From Sphingomonas aquatilis (GTDB lineage Bacteria; Pseudomonadota; Alphaproteobacteria; Sphingomonadales; Sphingomonadaceae): a stretch of DNA of 64,000 nucleotides. The stretch's first letter is position 1. Every line of letters starts with the position of its first letter. The stretch is from NCBI RefSeq assembly GCF_014196115.1, contig NZ_JACIDB010000002.1, forward strand, positions 124,001-188,000, read 5' to 3'. Below the pieces are notes generated by a model. It worked only from the letters and a program-made list of their open reading frames with translations. It had not been told where the DNA came from and ran no database searches. The translations under genes were made by a program, and so were the position numbers. This document shows, piece after piece, positions 7,686 to 17,322 of this stretch.

Positions 7686-8417
7686 TTACCGCGCCGGCGG
7701 CAGCCAGCCGAGATCGATATGCTGCGTGCGGTCGATATGATGCGCGGTGCGGGCGAGCGCGTGTTCGTTGAGGAAGGTGATCCGGCCGCCGTTGCGGGCC
7801 AGCAGGCCTTCGTCCTCCAGCTGGCGCAGCATGCGGTTGACGTGGACGGCGGTGAGGCCGGTCGCATCGCCGATCTGTTCCTGCGTCAAGCAGGGCGAAA
7901 AGCTGTCCTGCACGCTGGCATCCAGGCGTCGGTGGCAGTTGCGCAGGCCGATCAGCAGCGCGCAGATGCGGGCTTTGGCCGATCCGCGCCCCAGGTTCGC
8001 CATCCGGTCGGTCAGCGCGACGCGTTCGATCTGGTCGCGGACGAGCAACAGGCCGGCGATACGCGGGTGGTCGACGATCAGCGCGGCGATCTGCGCGCGA
8101 TCGATGATCGCGACGGTGCTTTCAGTCAGCGCCATCAGCGTTTCGGGCGCGCTGCGGTAGACGAGCGCGGGCGTGGCGATCAGGTCGCCGGGGAACAGGA
8201 AGCGCAGGATCTGGCGGCTGCCGTCGGGCAGGATGATGTAGCTCATCAGCGATCCGTGGCGGATGACGAACAGCTCCGTCGCGCGGTCATGCTCGCGCAG
8301 CAGCACCGCGCCGCGTCGCACCGTCCGCTCGCGTGTTTCGAGTCCGTCGAGCGCGCGCCGTTCGCTGGCGGATAGCTCTATCAGTTCGCCGAGCCGGTCG
8401 GCGAGGCCACTGCCCAC
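7686..8417 (-). CDS. Crp/Fnr family transcriptional regulator
   Basis: 243-residue regulator. Residues 1-120 form a cyclic-nucleotide-binding-type beta roll (GAVLLREHDRATELFVIRHGSLMSYIILPDGSRQI, FLFPGDLIATPAL). A dimer helix follows, then a C-terminal winged helix (LTQEQIGDATGLTAVHVNRMLRQLEDEGLL) that reads like a normal Crp-type recognition helix. It lacks the four cysteines of oxygen-sensing FNR, so it is not an Fe-S FNR. Ligand and targets cannot be told. It is divergent from murA with 133 bases between. Confidence 0.9.
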   Translation of the reverse strand: MGSGLADRLGELIELSASERRALDGLETRERTVRRGAVLLREHDRATELFVIRHGSLMSYIILPDGSRQILRFLFPGDLIATPALVYRSAPETLMALTESTVAIIDRAQIAALIVDHPRIAGLLLVRDQIERVALTDRMANLGRGSAKARICALLIGLRNCHRRLDASVQDSFSPCLTQEQIGDATGLTAVHVNRMLRQLEDEGLLARNGGRITFLNEHALARTAHHIDRTQHIDLGWLPPAR

Positions 8418-8550
8418 GCTGTATCATCCCCCTGAACCCCTGAGGCGTGGGGGTTAGCGAAAGGGCAGAAACGCTTGCATTAAAGTCGATCAAGCGCGCG
8501 GCGTTCATTGGCAACTTGCACCCGTCGACCGGCGCGCTAGACGCTATGCC

Positions 8551-9834
8551 ATGGACCGTATCCTTATCCGTGGCGGCAACCGCCTGTCGGGGCGCCTGCC
8601 GATTTCGGGCGCGAAGAATGCCGCGCTGACGCTGATGCCGTGTGCGCTGCTGACCGACGAGCCGCTGACGCTGCGCAACCTGCCGCGGCTCGCCGACGTC
8701 GACGGGTTCGGTCACCTGCTCAACCAGCTGGGCGCGTCGACCGCGATCCAGGGCACGCGGCCCGAGGATTTCGGGCGGGTGATGACGATCCGGGCGGGGC
8801 AGCTGACCTCGACCGAGGCGCCGTACGACATCGTGCGCAAGATGCGCGCGTCGATCCTGGTGCTGGGCCCGGTGCTGGCGCGCGCGGGCGAGGCGCGGGT
8901 GTCGCTGCCCGGCGGCTGCGCGATCGGCAACCGCCCGATCGACCTGCATCTGAAGGCGCTGGAGGCGATCGGCGCCGAGTTGGAGATGGCGGCAGGCTAC
9001 GTCAAGGCGACCGCGCCGGGCGGGCGGCTGTCGGGCGGGCGCTATCGCTTCCCCGTCGTGTCGGTCGGCGCGACCGAGAATGTCGTGATGGCGGCGGTGC
9101 TCGCGAAGGGCGCCAGCGTGATCGAGAATGCAGCGCGCGAGCCCGAGATCGTCGACCTGTGCAACTGCCTCACCGCAATGGGCGCGCGGATCGACGGCAT
9201 CGGCACCGATACGCTGGAGATCGAAGGCGTCGACCGGCTGCACGGCGCGACCTATGCCGTCATGCCCGACCGGATCGAGGCGGGCAGCTATGCCTGCGCC
9301 GCGGCGATCACCGGCGGCAGCCTGGAGCTGGTCGGCGCGAATGCCGGCGACATGCAGGCGACGATCGACGGCCTGCGCGAGGCGGGCGTGACGGTGACCG
9401 AGACGCGCGATGGCGTGAAGGTGGAAGCATCGGGTCCGCTCGGCCCCGTGACGCTGTCGACCGCGCCCTATCCCGGCTTTGCGACCGACATGCAGGCGCA
9501 GTTCATGGCGATGCTGTGCAAGGCGGACGGCGCCAGCGTGCTGACCGAGACGATCTTCGAAAACCGCTACATGCACGTGCCCGAGCTGGCGCGTATGGGC
9601 GCGGACATCCAGGTCCATGGCCGCACGGCGGTGGTGAAGGGCGTCGACCGGCTGGTTGGCGCGCCGGTGATGGCGACCGACCTGCGCGCCTCGATGAGCC
9701 TGATCCTCGCCGGCCTCGCGGCGGAAGGCGAGACCGCGGTCGCGCGCGTCTATCACCTCGACCGTGGCTATGAGCGGCTGGAGGAAAAGCTGTCGGCGGT
9801 GGGCGCGGATATCGAGCGGGCGAGCGACGGGTAA
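8551..9834 (+). CDS. murA: UDP-N-acetylglucosamine 1-carboxyvinyltransferase
   Basis: First committed step of peptidoglycan synthesis, moving enolpyruvate from PEP to UDP-GlcNAc in the cytoplasm. It has 427 residues, the usual length. Visible are the conserved Lys22 ([20 protein letters not shown]), the catalytic-loop Cys123 ([21 protein letters not shown]), so fosfomycin sensitivity at this residue is expected, and C-terminal [15 protein letters not shown] and [22 protein letters not shown] single-gene unit: a regulator lies divergently upstream and a 387-base repeat-bearing gap follows. Confidence 0.97.
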   Translation: MDRILIRGGNRLSGRLPISGAKNAALTLMPCALLTDEPLTLRNLPRLADVDGFGHLLNQLGASTAIQGTRPEDFGRVMTIRAGQLTSTEAPYDIVRKMRASILVLGPVLARAGEARVSLPGGCAIGNRPIDLHLKALEAIGAELEMAAGYVKATAPGGRLSGGRYRFPVVSVGATENVVMAAVLAKGASVIENAAREPEIVDLCNCLTAMGARIDGIGTDTLEIEGVDRLHGATYAVMPDRIEAGSYACAAAITGGSLELVGANAGDMQATIDGLREAGVTVTETRDGVKVEASGPLGPVTLSTAPYPGFATDMQAQFMAMLCKADGASVLTETIFENRYMHVPELARMGADIQVHGRTAVVKGVDRLVGAPVMATDLRASMSLILAGLAAEGETAVARVYHLDRGYERLEEKLSAVGADIERASDG

Positions 9835-9905
9835 GGTCGTTCCTTCCTTACGAGGACCGATCGACATTCATTCACGCCAAGATACGACGAGGTGACGATA
9901 AGACG

Positions 9906-10038
9906 GTTCGCGCGGAGGCGCGGAGGACGCAGAGGTGTCGCGTTTGCCGCGCGAGCGGCCTGTCTTTCTCGGTCGAGGTCAAGGCGAAGCGTCGCCGCGC
10001 GCGTGACATCTCTGCGTCCTCCGCGCCTCCGCGCGAAC
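9906..10038. repeat. family F palindromic repeat (GCGGAGG-type), inverted pair
   Basis: The arm TTCGCGCGGAGGCGCGGAGG... (9906-9935) is repeated inverted at 10007-10038, ending in ...CTCCGCGCCTCCGCGCGAA, with about 70 unrelated bases between. Related motifs occur at 25.95-26.15 kb and 53.8-54.0 kb. With the family A half element at 10133-10189 it makes up most of the 387-base gap after murA, in which I see no gene. Confidence 0.75.
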
Positions 10039-10132
10039 AAAACTCTTATTTCTTCATGTCTTTCCGCTCGTCGAAAAATCCATCACGCCGGTGAATGTCG
10101 ATCGGCCCTAGAGCATACACGACGCGCGCCGT

Positions 10133-10189
10133 ATCCTCCCCCTCCGTCAGCGCTGGCGCGCTGCCACCTCCCCCCTGGCGGGGGAGGAT
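10133..10189. repeat. family A repeat, half element
   Basis: TCCTCCCCCTCCGTCAGCGC, a short centre ending in GCTGCCACC, and CCCCCCTGGCGGGGGAGGA. It matches the right half of the longer family A elements at 14.6, 35.8, 37.7 and 42.4 kb and lies 33 bases from the stop of the AEC transporter. Confidence 0.75.
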
Positions 10190-10221
10190 TGATGCCAAGG
10201 GTCCGCGGCGCGATTGGTGGC

Positions 10222-11154
10222 TTACAGCACCCACCAGGCCACGGCCGTCACCGTGACCAGAGATAGGATCGTCGACATCAGGATCGCGCGGGCGGCCAGC
10301 GTCACCTCTTGCGCGTAGAGTTCGGCGACCATGAACGGCCCGGTGCCGGTCGGCAGCGCGGCGACGATCAGCGCGGCGGCGGCATAGGGCTTGGGGAGTG
10401 GCAGCAGCCATAGCGCAGCCAGCGTGACGAGCGGCTGCACCACCAGCTTGGCGACGACCGCGAAGCCCAGTTCAGCGGGCTCGCCCTTTCCCTGCCGCTG
10501 CGCGAGGAACATGCCGATCGTCACCAGCGCGACCGGGGTCGCCGATCCGCCCAGCATCTTTAGCACGGTCGCGGCCGGGGCCGGGAGGCCGAGGCCGGTC
10601 AGGGCGTACAGCGCGCCCGCGACCGGCGCGGCGACGATCGGGTTGCGCAATACCGATCCGAAGACCCGCGCGATCGTCGCGATCCGCAGCCCCTTGCCGT
10701 CGAGATCGACCTCGACCAGCATGAGCGAGAAAGCGAACAACGCACAGCTGGTCAGCAGCGCGGCGATGACCGCGGCGGCAAGGCCTTCCGGCCCCAGCAG
10801 GCCGTGCGCGATCGGGATGCCCATATAGGCGCAGTTGGAAAAGCTGGCGGTCAGCGCATCGAGCGAGCGGCGCGCCATGCTGCGGGGCAGGCCGGCGACG
10901 CGCGGGGTGGCCCAATAGGATAGCGCGAAGGTTGCGACCATGCCGATCGCGAACACCAGGGTGAAGCGCGGCTGCGCGAGCGTCGCCCAATCCGCCTCCG
11001 CCACGAAATCGAACAGCAAGGCGGGCAGCGCCAGCCAGACGACATAGGTGTTGAGGATGCTGACCGCGCCCGCCTCCAGACCGCGCAGCCGGGCGAAGGC
11101 GAACCCCGCCAGGATCAGCACGAAGATCGGCAGGATGGTGGCGAGGATCGTCAT
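10222..11154 (-). CDS. AEC (auxin efflux carrier) family transporter
   Basis: Membrane carrier of 310 residues with about ten hydrophobic segments. The start MTILATILPIFVLILAGFAF at 11154 puts the first membrane helix at the N-terminus, as is usual; an upstream extension would be Arg-rich and hydrophilic. Family marks are the N-terminal ILPIFVLILAGF, the central Asn in ASFSNCAYMGIPI and the C-terminal ALPTGTGPFMVAELY. Bacterial members carry malonate, malate or similar anions, but the substrate is not readable here. The phosphoribosyltransferase gene lies 28 bases upstream on the same strand. Confidence 0.88.
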   Translation of the reverse strand: MTILATILPIFVLILAGFAFARLRGLEAGAVSILNTYVVWLALPALLFDFVAEADWATLAQPRFTLVFAIGMVATFALSYWATPRVAGLPRSMARRSLDALTASFSNCAYMGIPIAHGLLGPEGLAAAVIAALLTSCALFAFSLMLVEVDLDGKGLRIATIARVFGSVLRNPIVAAPVAGALYALTGLGLPAPAATVLKMLGGSATPVALVTIGMFLAQRQGKGEPAELGFAVVAKLVVQPLVTLAALWLLPLPKPYAAAALIVAALPTGTGPFMVAELYAQEVTLAARAILMSTILSLVTVTAVAWWVL

Positions 11155-11182
11155 CGCGGGCGTTGCGGGTTGCGCGGGGGGA

Positions 11183-11701
11183 TCAGGCGATCCGGTCCGG
11201 CACTTCCGCCGCATCCGCGGCGATCGATTCGCTGGACGCGACGGCTTCCCACGGAAAGACGAACCAGTCCTTGACGACGTCGCGATCGATGGTGCGCGCC
11301 GCAAGCTCGACGCGTTCGGCCGAGCGGCTGTTGTCGATCAGCGTGGCGAAGCGGACGTTGGCGGCATCGCCGTCCGCCGCGGCGAGCGCGGCGCGGACGA
11401 AGGCGATGGTGCGGCCCGAATCATTGATGTCGTCGAGGAACAGCAGGCGCTCCCCCGCGCGGGACCGGGCGGCGAGGGCGGCGAGGCCCGCCTGCGTCAC
11501 CGCGTCGCTGTCGCGGGCGGACAGATCGATCGAGCGCATCGGCACATCGATCGCATGGCTGAGGTAGACGGCCGGCACCAGGCCGCCGCGGCCGATGCCG
11601 ACGATCGTATCGGGGCGCCAGCCACCGGCGGCGATCGCATCGCGCAGGGTCAGGACGGCGGCGACGACGGCGTCGTGCGGGATGGGAGTGAACACGGGCA
11701 T
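11183..11701 (-). CDS. phosphoribosyltransferase (purine salvage type)
   Basis: Type I phosphoribosyltransferase of 172 residues. The PRPP-binding loop is [11 protein letters not shown], preceded by [18 protein letters not shown] with the pyrophosphate loop, and it ends with KDWFVFPWE, as in Gpt/Hpt-like proteins that often close with a W-x-F-P-W-E segment. Most likely it salvages xanthine, guanine or hypoxanthine; the base is not certain. The ATG at 11701 has AAAGGG just upstream; ATG 11719 is an alternative adding six residues. Confidence 0.85.
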   Translation of the reverse strand: MPVFTPIPHDAVVAAVLTLRDAIAAGGWRPDTIVGIGRGGLVPAVYLSHAIDVPMRSIDLSARDSDAVTQAGLAALAARSRAGERLLFLDDINDSGRTIAFVRAALAAADGDAANVRFATLIDNSRSAERVELAARTIDRDVVKDWFVFPWEAVASSESIAADAAEVPDRIA

Positions 11702-11761
11702 CCGCCCTTTTTGCCGCATTGCGGCACAGGGGCAAGCGTGGGGTGGTGTGACCCTCTGCCT

Positions 11762-11867
11762 TCGTCATCCCGGCGGACGCCGGGATCCATGGACCCGGAA
11801 CAGCCGTGGTGTGCAAGCTGCGGGTCGCGCCGTGACCATGGATTCCGGCGTGCGCCGGAATGACGAG
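11762..11867. repeat. family B repeat (CGTCATCCCGGCG...), inverted pair
   Basis: CGTCATCCCGGCGGACGCCG (from 11763), itself a hairpin, then about 50 bases, then an inverted partner ending GCGCCGGAATGACGAG. CCATGG lies inside each arm. It fills the gap between two head-to-head genes. Sister copies are at 17.1, 49.2 and 54.2 kb. Confidence 0.85.
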
Positions 11868-11927
11868 GGAAGTGTGTCCGCGTTCATCCCACGGACATCG
11901 CCCATCAATGACGATGTGGTGCTGGCC

Positions 11928-13616
11928 TCAGCCCGCCGCTGCAATCGCGCGATAGGTGTTGCGGAGCGATACCTTGTCGATCTTTTCCGTGCCCAGTCGT
12001 GGCAGGGCGACCTTGGAGACCCAGATGCGTGCGGGCACTTTGAAGGCGGCGATATGGTCGGCGAGGAAGGCCTGCAACGCCGTCTGATCCAGCGCCGTGT
12101 CGCCGCGCAGATGCACCACCGCGCCGGGCACCTCGCCGAAGCGGTCGTCGGGCAGGCCGAACACCGCGGCCTCCGCGACGTCGGGATGGGCGTAGAGCGC
12201 GGCTTCGACCTCCTGGCAGGCGATATTCTCGCCGCCGCGGATCACGATGTCCTTGGCGCGATCGACGATGAACAGGTAGCCGTCCGCATCGAGATAGCCG
12301 ATGTCGCCGGTGCGGAAATATCCGTCCGCGGTCATGCACGCCGCGGTCGCGTCCGGCCGGTTCCAATAGCCGAGGAAATTGGCGATCGAGCGGATCGCGA
12401 TTTCGCCACGCGCGCCCTGCGGCACGGGCGCGTTGTCATCGTCGAGGATCGCGAGGTCGACCAGCGGAGCGGAGGCGCGCCCGGCGCTGTCGGGCTTGGC
12501 GAGATAGTTGCTGCGCCAATTGCCGGTGCCGATGCCGTTCGTCTCGGTCAGGCCATAGCCGATCAGCGGCGCGCCCCCGCCCATCTCCGCATCGATGCGG
12601 CGGACATGCTCGACCGGGCGCGGCGCGCCGCCCGCGGCGAAATCGGTGACGGTGGAGAGGTCGAAGGAGACGCGATCGGGATGCGTCAGGATTTCGAAGC
12701 TCATCAGCGGCACGCCGACGAAATAGCTGATCCGCTCCGCCTGGATCAGGCGCATCGCCTCGACCGCATCCCATTTGCGCATCAGGACGAGCTTGCGCCC
12801 CATGGCAAAGCTCTGCAGCATCACCGGCACCTCGGCGGTGACGTGGAACAGCGGCAACGTCAGCAGCGTGGAGGGCTGTTCGGTCGGCGGATTGCCGTCC
12901 TGCGTCGCGAGGCCGAGCATCATCAGCGCCTGCGCCAGATAGTTGAACGTGCCCTGCACCACGCCGCGGTGATCGGCGATCGCGCCCTTCGACCGGCCGG
13001 TCGATCCGGAGGTGAACAGGATCGTCGCATGGTCGGTGCCCACGACGTCGGGCAACGCGGCATCTTCGCCACCCGCCGCGGTGATCGCGCCCAGCGCTTC
13101 GGCGAGCGGCAGCGTGTCGTCGATCGCCACCACCTGCGCCGACGATCCGGCCAGCCGCTGCGCGCGCGGGCCATCGGCGAAGACGAGGCGCGCCTCCACC
13201 TCGTCGATCGCCGCGGCCAGTTCCTCCGCCTGCCACCAGCCGTTGAGCAGGGTGGCGACGCCGCCCGCCATCAAGATGCCCATGTACAGCACGATCCACG
13301 ACGGCGAATTGCGCATGGCGATGCCGACCCGGTCGCCCTTGGCGACGCGGTGCGTGGCGACGAGAGCGCCAGCGACCGCGCGCGCGGCGGCATAGACATC
13401 AGCGAAGGTCAGCCGTTCGTCACCGGCGACGAGGAAGGTCTTGTCGGCATGCTCATGGCAATAATGCGCGAAATAGTGCGGCAAGGCGGGCGGTGCGGCG
13501 GCGATGATCGGATAGCGGCGCCCGCCGCACTCCGCCTCGCCCAGCGCCAGCATGCCCCCCGGCCCGGTCAGTGCCGCCATCATGGCGTCCATCCGCTCGT
13601 CGAGGGTCGTCCGCAT
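11928..13616 (-). CDS. acyl-CoA synthetase / AMP-dependent ligase (FadD-like)
   Basis: Adenylate-forming enzyme of 562 residues that activates a carboxylic acid as its CoA thioester. The P-loop-like motif is [15 protein letters not shown]; other motifs are [48 protein letters not shown] and the C-terminal catalytic lysine in [12 protein letters not shown]. The length and the hinge region fit medium- or long-chain fatty acid or related carboxylate substrates. The start at 13616 follows GGAGAG. It is divergent from lgt with 66 bases between. The specific acid is unknown. Confidence 0.9.
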   Translation of the reverse strand: MRTTLDERMDAMMAALTGPGGMLALGEAECGGRRYPIIAAAPPALPHYFAHYCHEHADKTFLVAGDERLTFADVYAAARAVAGALVATHRVAKGDRVGIAMRNSPSWIVLYMGILMAGGVATLLNGWWQAEELAAAIDEVEARLVFADGPRAQRLAGSSAQVVAIDDTLPLAEALGAITAAGGEDAALPDVVGTDHATILFTSGSTGRSKGAIADHRGVVQGTFNYLAQALMMLGLATQDGNPPTEQPSTLLTLPLFHVTAEVPVMLQSFAMGRKLVLMRKWDAVEAMRLIQAERISYFVGVPLMSFEILTHPDRVSFDLSTVTDFAAGGAPRPVEHVRRIDAEMGGGAPLIGYGLTETNGIGTGNWRSNYLAKPDSAGRASAPLVDLAILDDDNAPVPQGARGEIAIRSIANFLGYWNRPDATAACMTADGYFRTGDIGYLDADGYLFIVDRAKDIVIRGGENIACQEVEAALYAHPDVAEAAVFGLPDDRFGEVPGAVVHLRGDTALDQTALQAFLADHIAAFKVPARIWVSKVALPRLGTEKIDKVSLRNTYRAIAAAG

Positions 13617-13682
13617 GCATGCTCTCCGCTTGGTCTTGTGCCTTTGCCCCACTATGCAGGGGCGAAACCCAGGGGGAAAGCC

Positions 13683-14600
13683 TTGATCCTGCCGTTGCTC
13701 GCCGCCGCCGCCCCACTCGCCGATCCGCTGGTGGGTTCCGGGGGCGGCCATATCCGCTTCGCCGATTTGGGACTTGATCCCATGGTGTTCCCCCACAGCA
13801 GCATTCCGCTGCGCTGGTACAGCCTTGCCTATATCGGCGGCATCTTACTTGGCTGGTGGTATCTGCTGAAGCTGCTCGCCCAGCCCGGGGCACCGATGGC
13901 GCGGCGCCATGCCGACGACCTCGTCTTCTACGCGACGCTGGGGATCATCCTGGGCGGGCGGATCGGCTATGTGCTGTTCTACGCGCCCGAGATGCTGCTG
14001 CATCCAGTGCGCATCCTGCGACTGTGGGATGGCGGCATGAGCTTCCACGGCGGCGTCATCGGGACGTCGCTGGGGATCATCCTGTTCGCGCGCAAGCACA
14101 AGCTCGACTGGCTGCGCGTCCACGATTACCTCGCCTGCTGCGTGCCCTTCGGCCTGTTTTTCGGCCGGCTCGCCAATTTCGTGAACGGCGAATTGTGGGG
14201 CAAGCCCGCCGACGTGCCCTGGGCGATCGTGTTCGAACGCACCGTGCCCTTCGGCATCCCCGAACCGGCGCGCCATCCCAGCCAGCTGTACGAAGCGGGG
14301 ATGGAGGGGATCATCCTGTTCGCCGTCCTGTGGTTCGCCTTCTGGCGCACCAAGGCGCGTTACCAGCCGGGCAAGCTCGTCGGGCTGTTCGTGCTGGGCT
14401 ACGGCATCGCGCGGTTCATCGTGGAATTCTTCCGCGAACCCGATCCGCAGTTCCACGGCACCTTCATCGAGGCGACCGGCATCCACATGGGCCAGTGGCT
14501 GTGCGTGCCGATGATCGCGGGCGGGCTGTATCTGGTGCTGACCGCCAAAGGCCGCCGCACGCGCGTGGAGTCGATCGCGGGGACAGAGAGCGTGGCCTGA
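13683..14600 (+). CDS. lgt: prolipoprotein diacylglyceryl transferase
   Basis: Inner-membrane enzyme that adds diacylglycerol to the lipobox cysteine of prolipoproteins. The Lgt signature region is clear ([18 protein letters not shown]), as are [12 protein letters not shown] with the essential His and the C-terminal [16 protein letters not shown] chose the TTG at 13683 (after AGGGGGAAAG) because the conserved lead FADLGLDP before LRWYSLAY lies upstream of the first ATG, 13782. This gives 305 residues. The next three genes (methyltransferase, GNAT, pgeF) follow on the same strand. Confidence 0.95.
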   Translation: MILPLLAAAAPLADPLVGSGGGHIRFADLGLDPMVFPHSSIPLRWYSLAYIGGILLGWWYLLKLLAQPGAPMARRHADDLVFYATLGIILGGRIGYVLFYAPEMLLHPVRILRLWDGGMSFHGGVIGTSLGIILFARKHKLDWLRVHDYLACCVPFGLFFGRLANFVNGELWGKPADVPWAIVFERTVPFGIPEPARHPSQLYEAGMEGIILFAVLWFAFWRTKARYQPGKLVGLFVLGYGIARFIVEFFREPDPQFHGTFIEATGIHMGQWLCVPMIAGGLYLVLTAKGRRTRVESIAGTESVA

Positions 14601-14605
14601 CGAAA

Positions 14606-14754
14606 GTCCTCCCCCGCCAGGGGGAGGGGGACCGTTCGGCGCTAGCCGAATGGTGGAGGGGGAGGTAGGCGACGCAGTTTATAACGGCGTGCGCCGCTTA
14701 CCTCCCCCTCCGTCAGCGCTGTCGCGCTGCCACCTCCCCCTGGCGGGGGAGGAC
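14606..14754. repeat. family A repeat, full element
   Basis: TCCTCCCCCGCCAGGGGGAG, then a hairpin of CCGTTCGGC/GCCGAATGG type and GGTGGAGGGGGAGG, a spacer of about 40 bases, then CCTCCCCCTCCGTCAGCGCT and CCACCTCCCCCTGGCGGGGG. The two outer ends are inverted copies. It starts six bases after the lgt stop. Confidence 0.85.
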
Positions 14755-14800
14755 TGGAAGGAGCCTTGCGCCCACCGCCCGGCCACGGCATCTGCCGCGC

Positions 14801-15862
14801 GTGACCGACGTGACCGATATCCCCGACGCTCCGCTGCCCGACCGGCTCGCCCGTGCGATCACGCTGGCGGGACCGATGCCGGTGTCGCAGTTCATGGCCG
14901 CCGCCAATGCGCACTATTATGCGACGCAGCAGGCGATCGGTGCGGGCGGCGACTTCGTGACCGCGCCCGAGATCAGCCAGATGTTCGGCGAGCTGATCGG
15001 CCTGTGGTGCGCCGACCTGTGGGACCGCGCCGGCCGCCCCGAGGTCGCCTGGGTCGAGCTGGGGCCGGGCCGGGGCACGCTCGCCAACGATGCCCGGCGC
15101 GCGATGGCGAAGGCGGGGTTCGAACCGCCCGTCCATTTCGTCGAGACCAGCCCGCGGCTGCGCGACCTACAGGCCGCCGCGGTGCCGGGTGCGACCTTCC
15201 ACGATTCGGTCGACAGCCTGCCGACGACCGAAGCGCTGATCGTCGTCGCCAACGAATTCTTCGATGCGCTGCCGATCCGCCAGCTGATCCGCCGCGCGGG
15301 TGGCTGGCACGAGCGACTGGTCGCCTGCCAGGACACGCTGTTCCTGCCCATCGCGGGCAAGCCCGTGCCGCCGGAGGTGCTGCCCGAACCGTTGCGCGAT
15401 GCCCCCGCTGGGTCGGTGCTGGAAATTTCGCCCGCCAGCGTCGCGGTGATGACCGCGCTCGCGCGTCGTATTGCTGCGCAGGGCGGCGCGATGTTGGCGA
15501 TCGATTATGGGTATGAAGGTCCGGCGCTCGGCGACACGTTGCAGGCGGTGCGCGGCCATGGCTTCGCCAATCCGTTCGACACGCCGGGCACGGTCGATCT
15601 CAGCGCGCATGTCGACTTCACGACGCTCGCCGCCGCGGCGCAGGCCGCCGGTGCGGTCGCCTGGGGGCCGATCTCGCAGCGCGACTTGCTGGGGGGCCTC
15701 GGCATCGACACGCGCGCCACGGCGCTGGCGCGGGCGACGCCGGACAAAGCGGAGGCGATCCTGGCCGATCGCGCGCGGCTGATGAGCGATATGGGGACGC
15801 TGTTCCGCGCGCTCGCGATCACCCGTGGCGACTGGCCGGTGCCGGCGGCGTTCGGCGCATGA
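14801..15862 (+). CDS. class I SAM-dependent methyltransferase (COG1565 / NDUFAF7 family)
   Basis: 353-residue protein of the MidA/NDUFAF7 family, which in mitochondria methylates a complex I subunit on arginine. Motifs seen: GDFVTAPEISQMFGELIGLW near residue 50, the SAM loop VELGPGRGTLANDARR, VANEFFDALPIRQ, and IDYGYEGPALGDTLQAVRGHGF. The gene sits between lgt and pgeF, an order common in alphaproteobacteria. The start is GTG 14801 or GTG 14810. Its last bases overlap the GNAT start (ATGA). The bacterial substrate is not established. Confidence 0.9.
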   Translation: MTDVTDIPDAPLPDRLARAITLAGPMPVSQFMAAANAHYYATQQAIGAGGDFVTAPEISQMFGELIGLWCADLWDRAGRPEVAWVELGPGRGTLANDARRAMAKAGFEPPVHFVETSPRLRDLQAAAVPGATFHDSVDSLPTTEALIVVANEFFDALPIRQLIRRAGGWHERLVACQDTLFLPIAGKPVPPEVLPEPLRDAPAGSVLEISPASVAVMTALARRIAAQGGAMLAIDYGYEGPALGDTLQAVRGHGFANPFDTPGTVDLSAHVDFTTLAAAAQAAGAVAWGPISQRDLLGGLGIDTRATALARATPDKAEAILADRARLMSDMGTLFRALAITRGDWPVPAAFGA

Positions 15863-16368
15863 CCGCGACGCTACGCACCCCCACGGTGGCCGATGCCGAG
15901 GCGATCGCTGCGCTGTTCGCCGCATGCTTCACCGCGACCTTCGGGCATCTGTACGATCCGGCTGATCTTGCCGCCTTTCTCGACGGCATGACGGTTCCCG
16001 CGTGGCGGCGCGAGCTGGCCGATCCCGCCTTCGCCTTCCTGCTCGCCGAGGAGGAGGGCCGCGCGGTCGGCTTCGCGAAGCTGGGGCCGCAGGGGCTGCC
16101 TGTGACGCCGACCGGCCCGATGATCGAACTGCGCCAGCTGTACCTCACCGCCGACCAGCAGGGCAGCGGGCTTGCCGCGCGGATGATGGACTGGGTGATC
16201 GCCACCGCGCGGGACCGTGGCGCGCGCGAGCTGTTCCTGTCGGTGTACGTCGACAACCACCGCGCCCGTCGCTTCTACGAACGTTATGGTTTCGCGGAGG
16301 TCGGCCGCTACACCTTCATGGTCGGCAATCACGCCGACGAGGATCATCTGATGCGGCTGGGCCTGTGA
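15859..16368 (+). CDS. GNAT family N-acetyltransferase
   Basis: 169-residue acetyltransferase fold: LRQLYLTADQQGSGLAARMMDWVIATARDRGA is the acetyl-CoA-binding motif A (Q-x-x-G-x-G/A), followed by ELFLSVYVDNHRARRFYERYGF. It overlaps the methyltransferase stop at its start and the pgeF GTG at its stop, so all three are likely co-translated. The substrate (protein N-terminus, antibiotic or small amine) is unknown. Confidence 0.88.
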   Translation: MTATLRTPTVADAEAIAALFAACFTATFGHLYDPADLAAFLDGMTVPAWRRELADPAFAFLLAEEEGRAVGFAKLGPQGLPVTPTGPMIELRQLYLTADQQGSGLAARMMDWVIATARDRGARELFLSVYVDNHRARRFYERYGFAEVGRYTFMVGNHADEDHLMRLGL

Positions 16369-17132
16369 GCGACGTCGAGGTGATCCGCGCGCGCGGGCTG
16401 GGCGATGTGCCGCACGGCTTCCTCGGGCGGCGCGGCGGGGTGTCGCAGGGGGTGGTCGCGGGCCTGAACGTCGGCCTTGGATCGCAGGACGATCCCGCAG
16501 CGGTGGCGGAAAATCGACGGCGGGCGGCGGCGGCCGTATTGCCCGGTGCGCCGCTCGCATCACTGTATCAGGTCCATTCGGCGGACGTGGTGCGCGTCAA
16601 CGCCGCTTATCCCGATGCCGAGCGCCCGCATGCCGACGCGCTGGTCACCGAACGGCCGGGCTTGCTGCTCGGCATCCTGACCGCGGATTGCGCGCCGGTG
16701 CTGTTCGCGGACACGCAGGCGGGCGTGGTCGGCGCGGCGCATGCCGGGTGGAAGGGGGCGCTGGCCGGCGTCACCGATGCGACGATCGCCGCGATGGAAA
16801 AGATCGGGGCACGGCGCGATCGGATCGCCGCCGCGATCGGCCCGTGCATCGCGCGCGCGTCGTACGAGGTGGATGAGGGATTCCTCGCGCGTTTCACGGC
16901 GGTCGATCCGGAGAATGAGCGCTTCTTCGCGAGCGGTCGGGACGGGCGCTACCAGTTCGACCTCGAGGCCTATGTGACGCATCGACTCGCTGCTGCGGGG
17001 CTGGCGCGGGTCGAGGCGCTGGGGCTGGATACCTATGCGCAACCCGACCGCTTCTACAGCTACCGCCGGGCGACGCATAAGGGCGAGCCGGATTATGGGC
17101 GGCAGATCAGTTTGATCGGGTTGCCTGCGTAA
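16365..17132 (+). CDS. pgeF: peptidoglycan editing factor PgeF (laccase-domain, YfiH family)
   Basis: YfiH/PgeF-type protein of 255 residues. Known members remove mis-incorporated L-Ser from cell-wall precursors or act as purine nucleoside phosphorylases. The zinc/copper-site residues are in YQVHSADVV, TADCAPVLFAD and HAGWKGALAGV, and IGPCIARASYEVDEGF is typical. The GTG start overlaps the GNAT stop (GTGA). It is the last gene of the lgt cluster and is followed by a family B repeat. Confidence 0.92.
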   Translation: MSDVEVIRARGLGDVPHGFLGRRGGVSQGVVAGLNVGLGSQDDPAAVAENRRRAAAAVLPGAPLASLYQVHSADVVRVNAAYPDAERPHADALVTERPGLLLGILTADCAPVLFADTQAGVVGAAHAGWKGALAGVTDATIAAMEKIGARRDRIAAAIGPCIARASYEVDEGFLARFTAVDPENERFFASGRDGRYQFDLEAYVTHRLAAAGLARVEALGLDTYAQPDRFYSYRRATHKGEPDYGRQISLIGLPA

Positions 17133-17139
17133 CCTTCCT

Positions 17140-17243
17140 CGTCATTCCGGCGAACGCCGGAATCCATGGACGCGAACGGCACGCGGCTCCTGTCCCACCG
17201 GCGGCATTGTGTCCGTGGATCCCGGCGTGCGCCGGGATGACGG
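17140..17243. repeat. family B repeat, inverted pair
   Basis: CGTCATTCCGGCGAACGCCG begins eight bases after the pgeF stop. The partner ends with GGCGTGCGCCGGGATGACGG. Each arm is also a small hairpin. Confidence 0.85.
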
Positions 17244-17322
17244 ATGCAGGCGATAGGCCCTTCGGCATACTAGTATCCAACGTTACCAGTCGGCGCTATG
17301 CTCCGTGGCAAAGGAGAGTATC

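Noticed and set aside
8418..8550. Crp-type binding palindrome between the Crp/Fnr gene and murA
   Set aside because: No TGTGA-N6-TCACA or TTGAT-N4-ATCAA match that I would defend.
11595..13682. Long N-terminal extension of the lgt frame
   Set aside because: The upstream part is antisense to the acyl-CoA synthetase and lacks any membrane pattern; Lgt normally starts just before its first helix.
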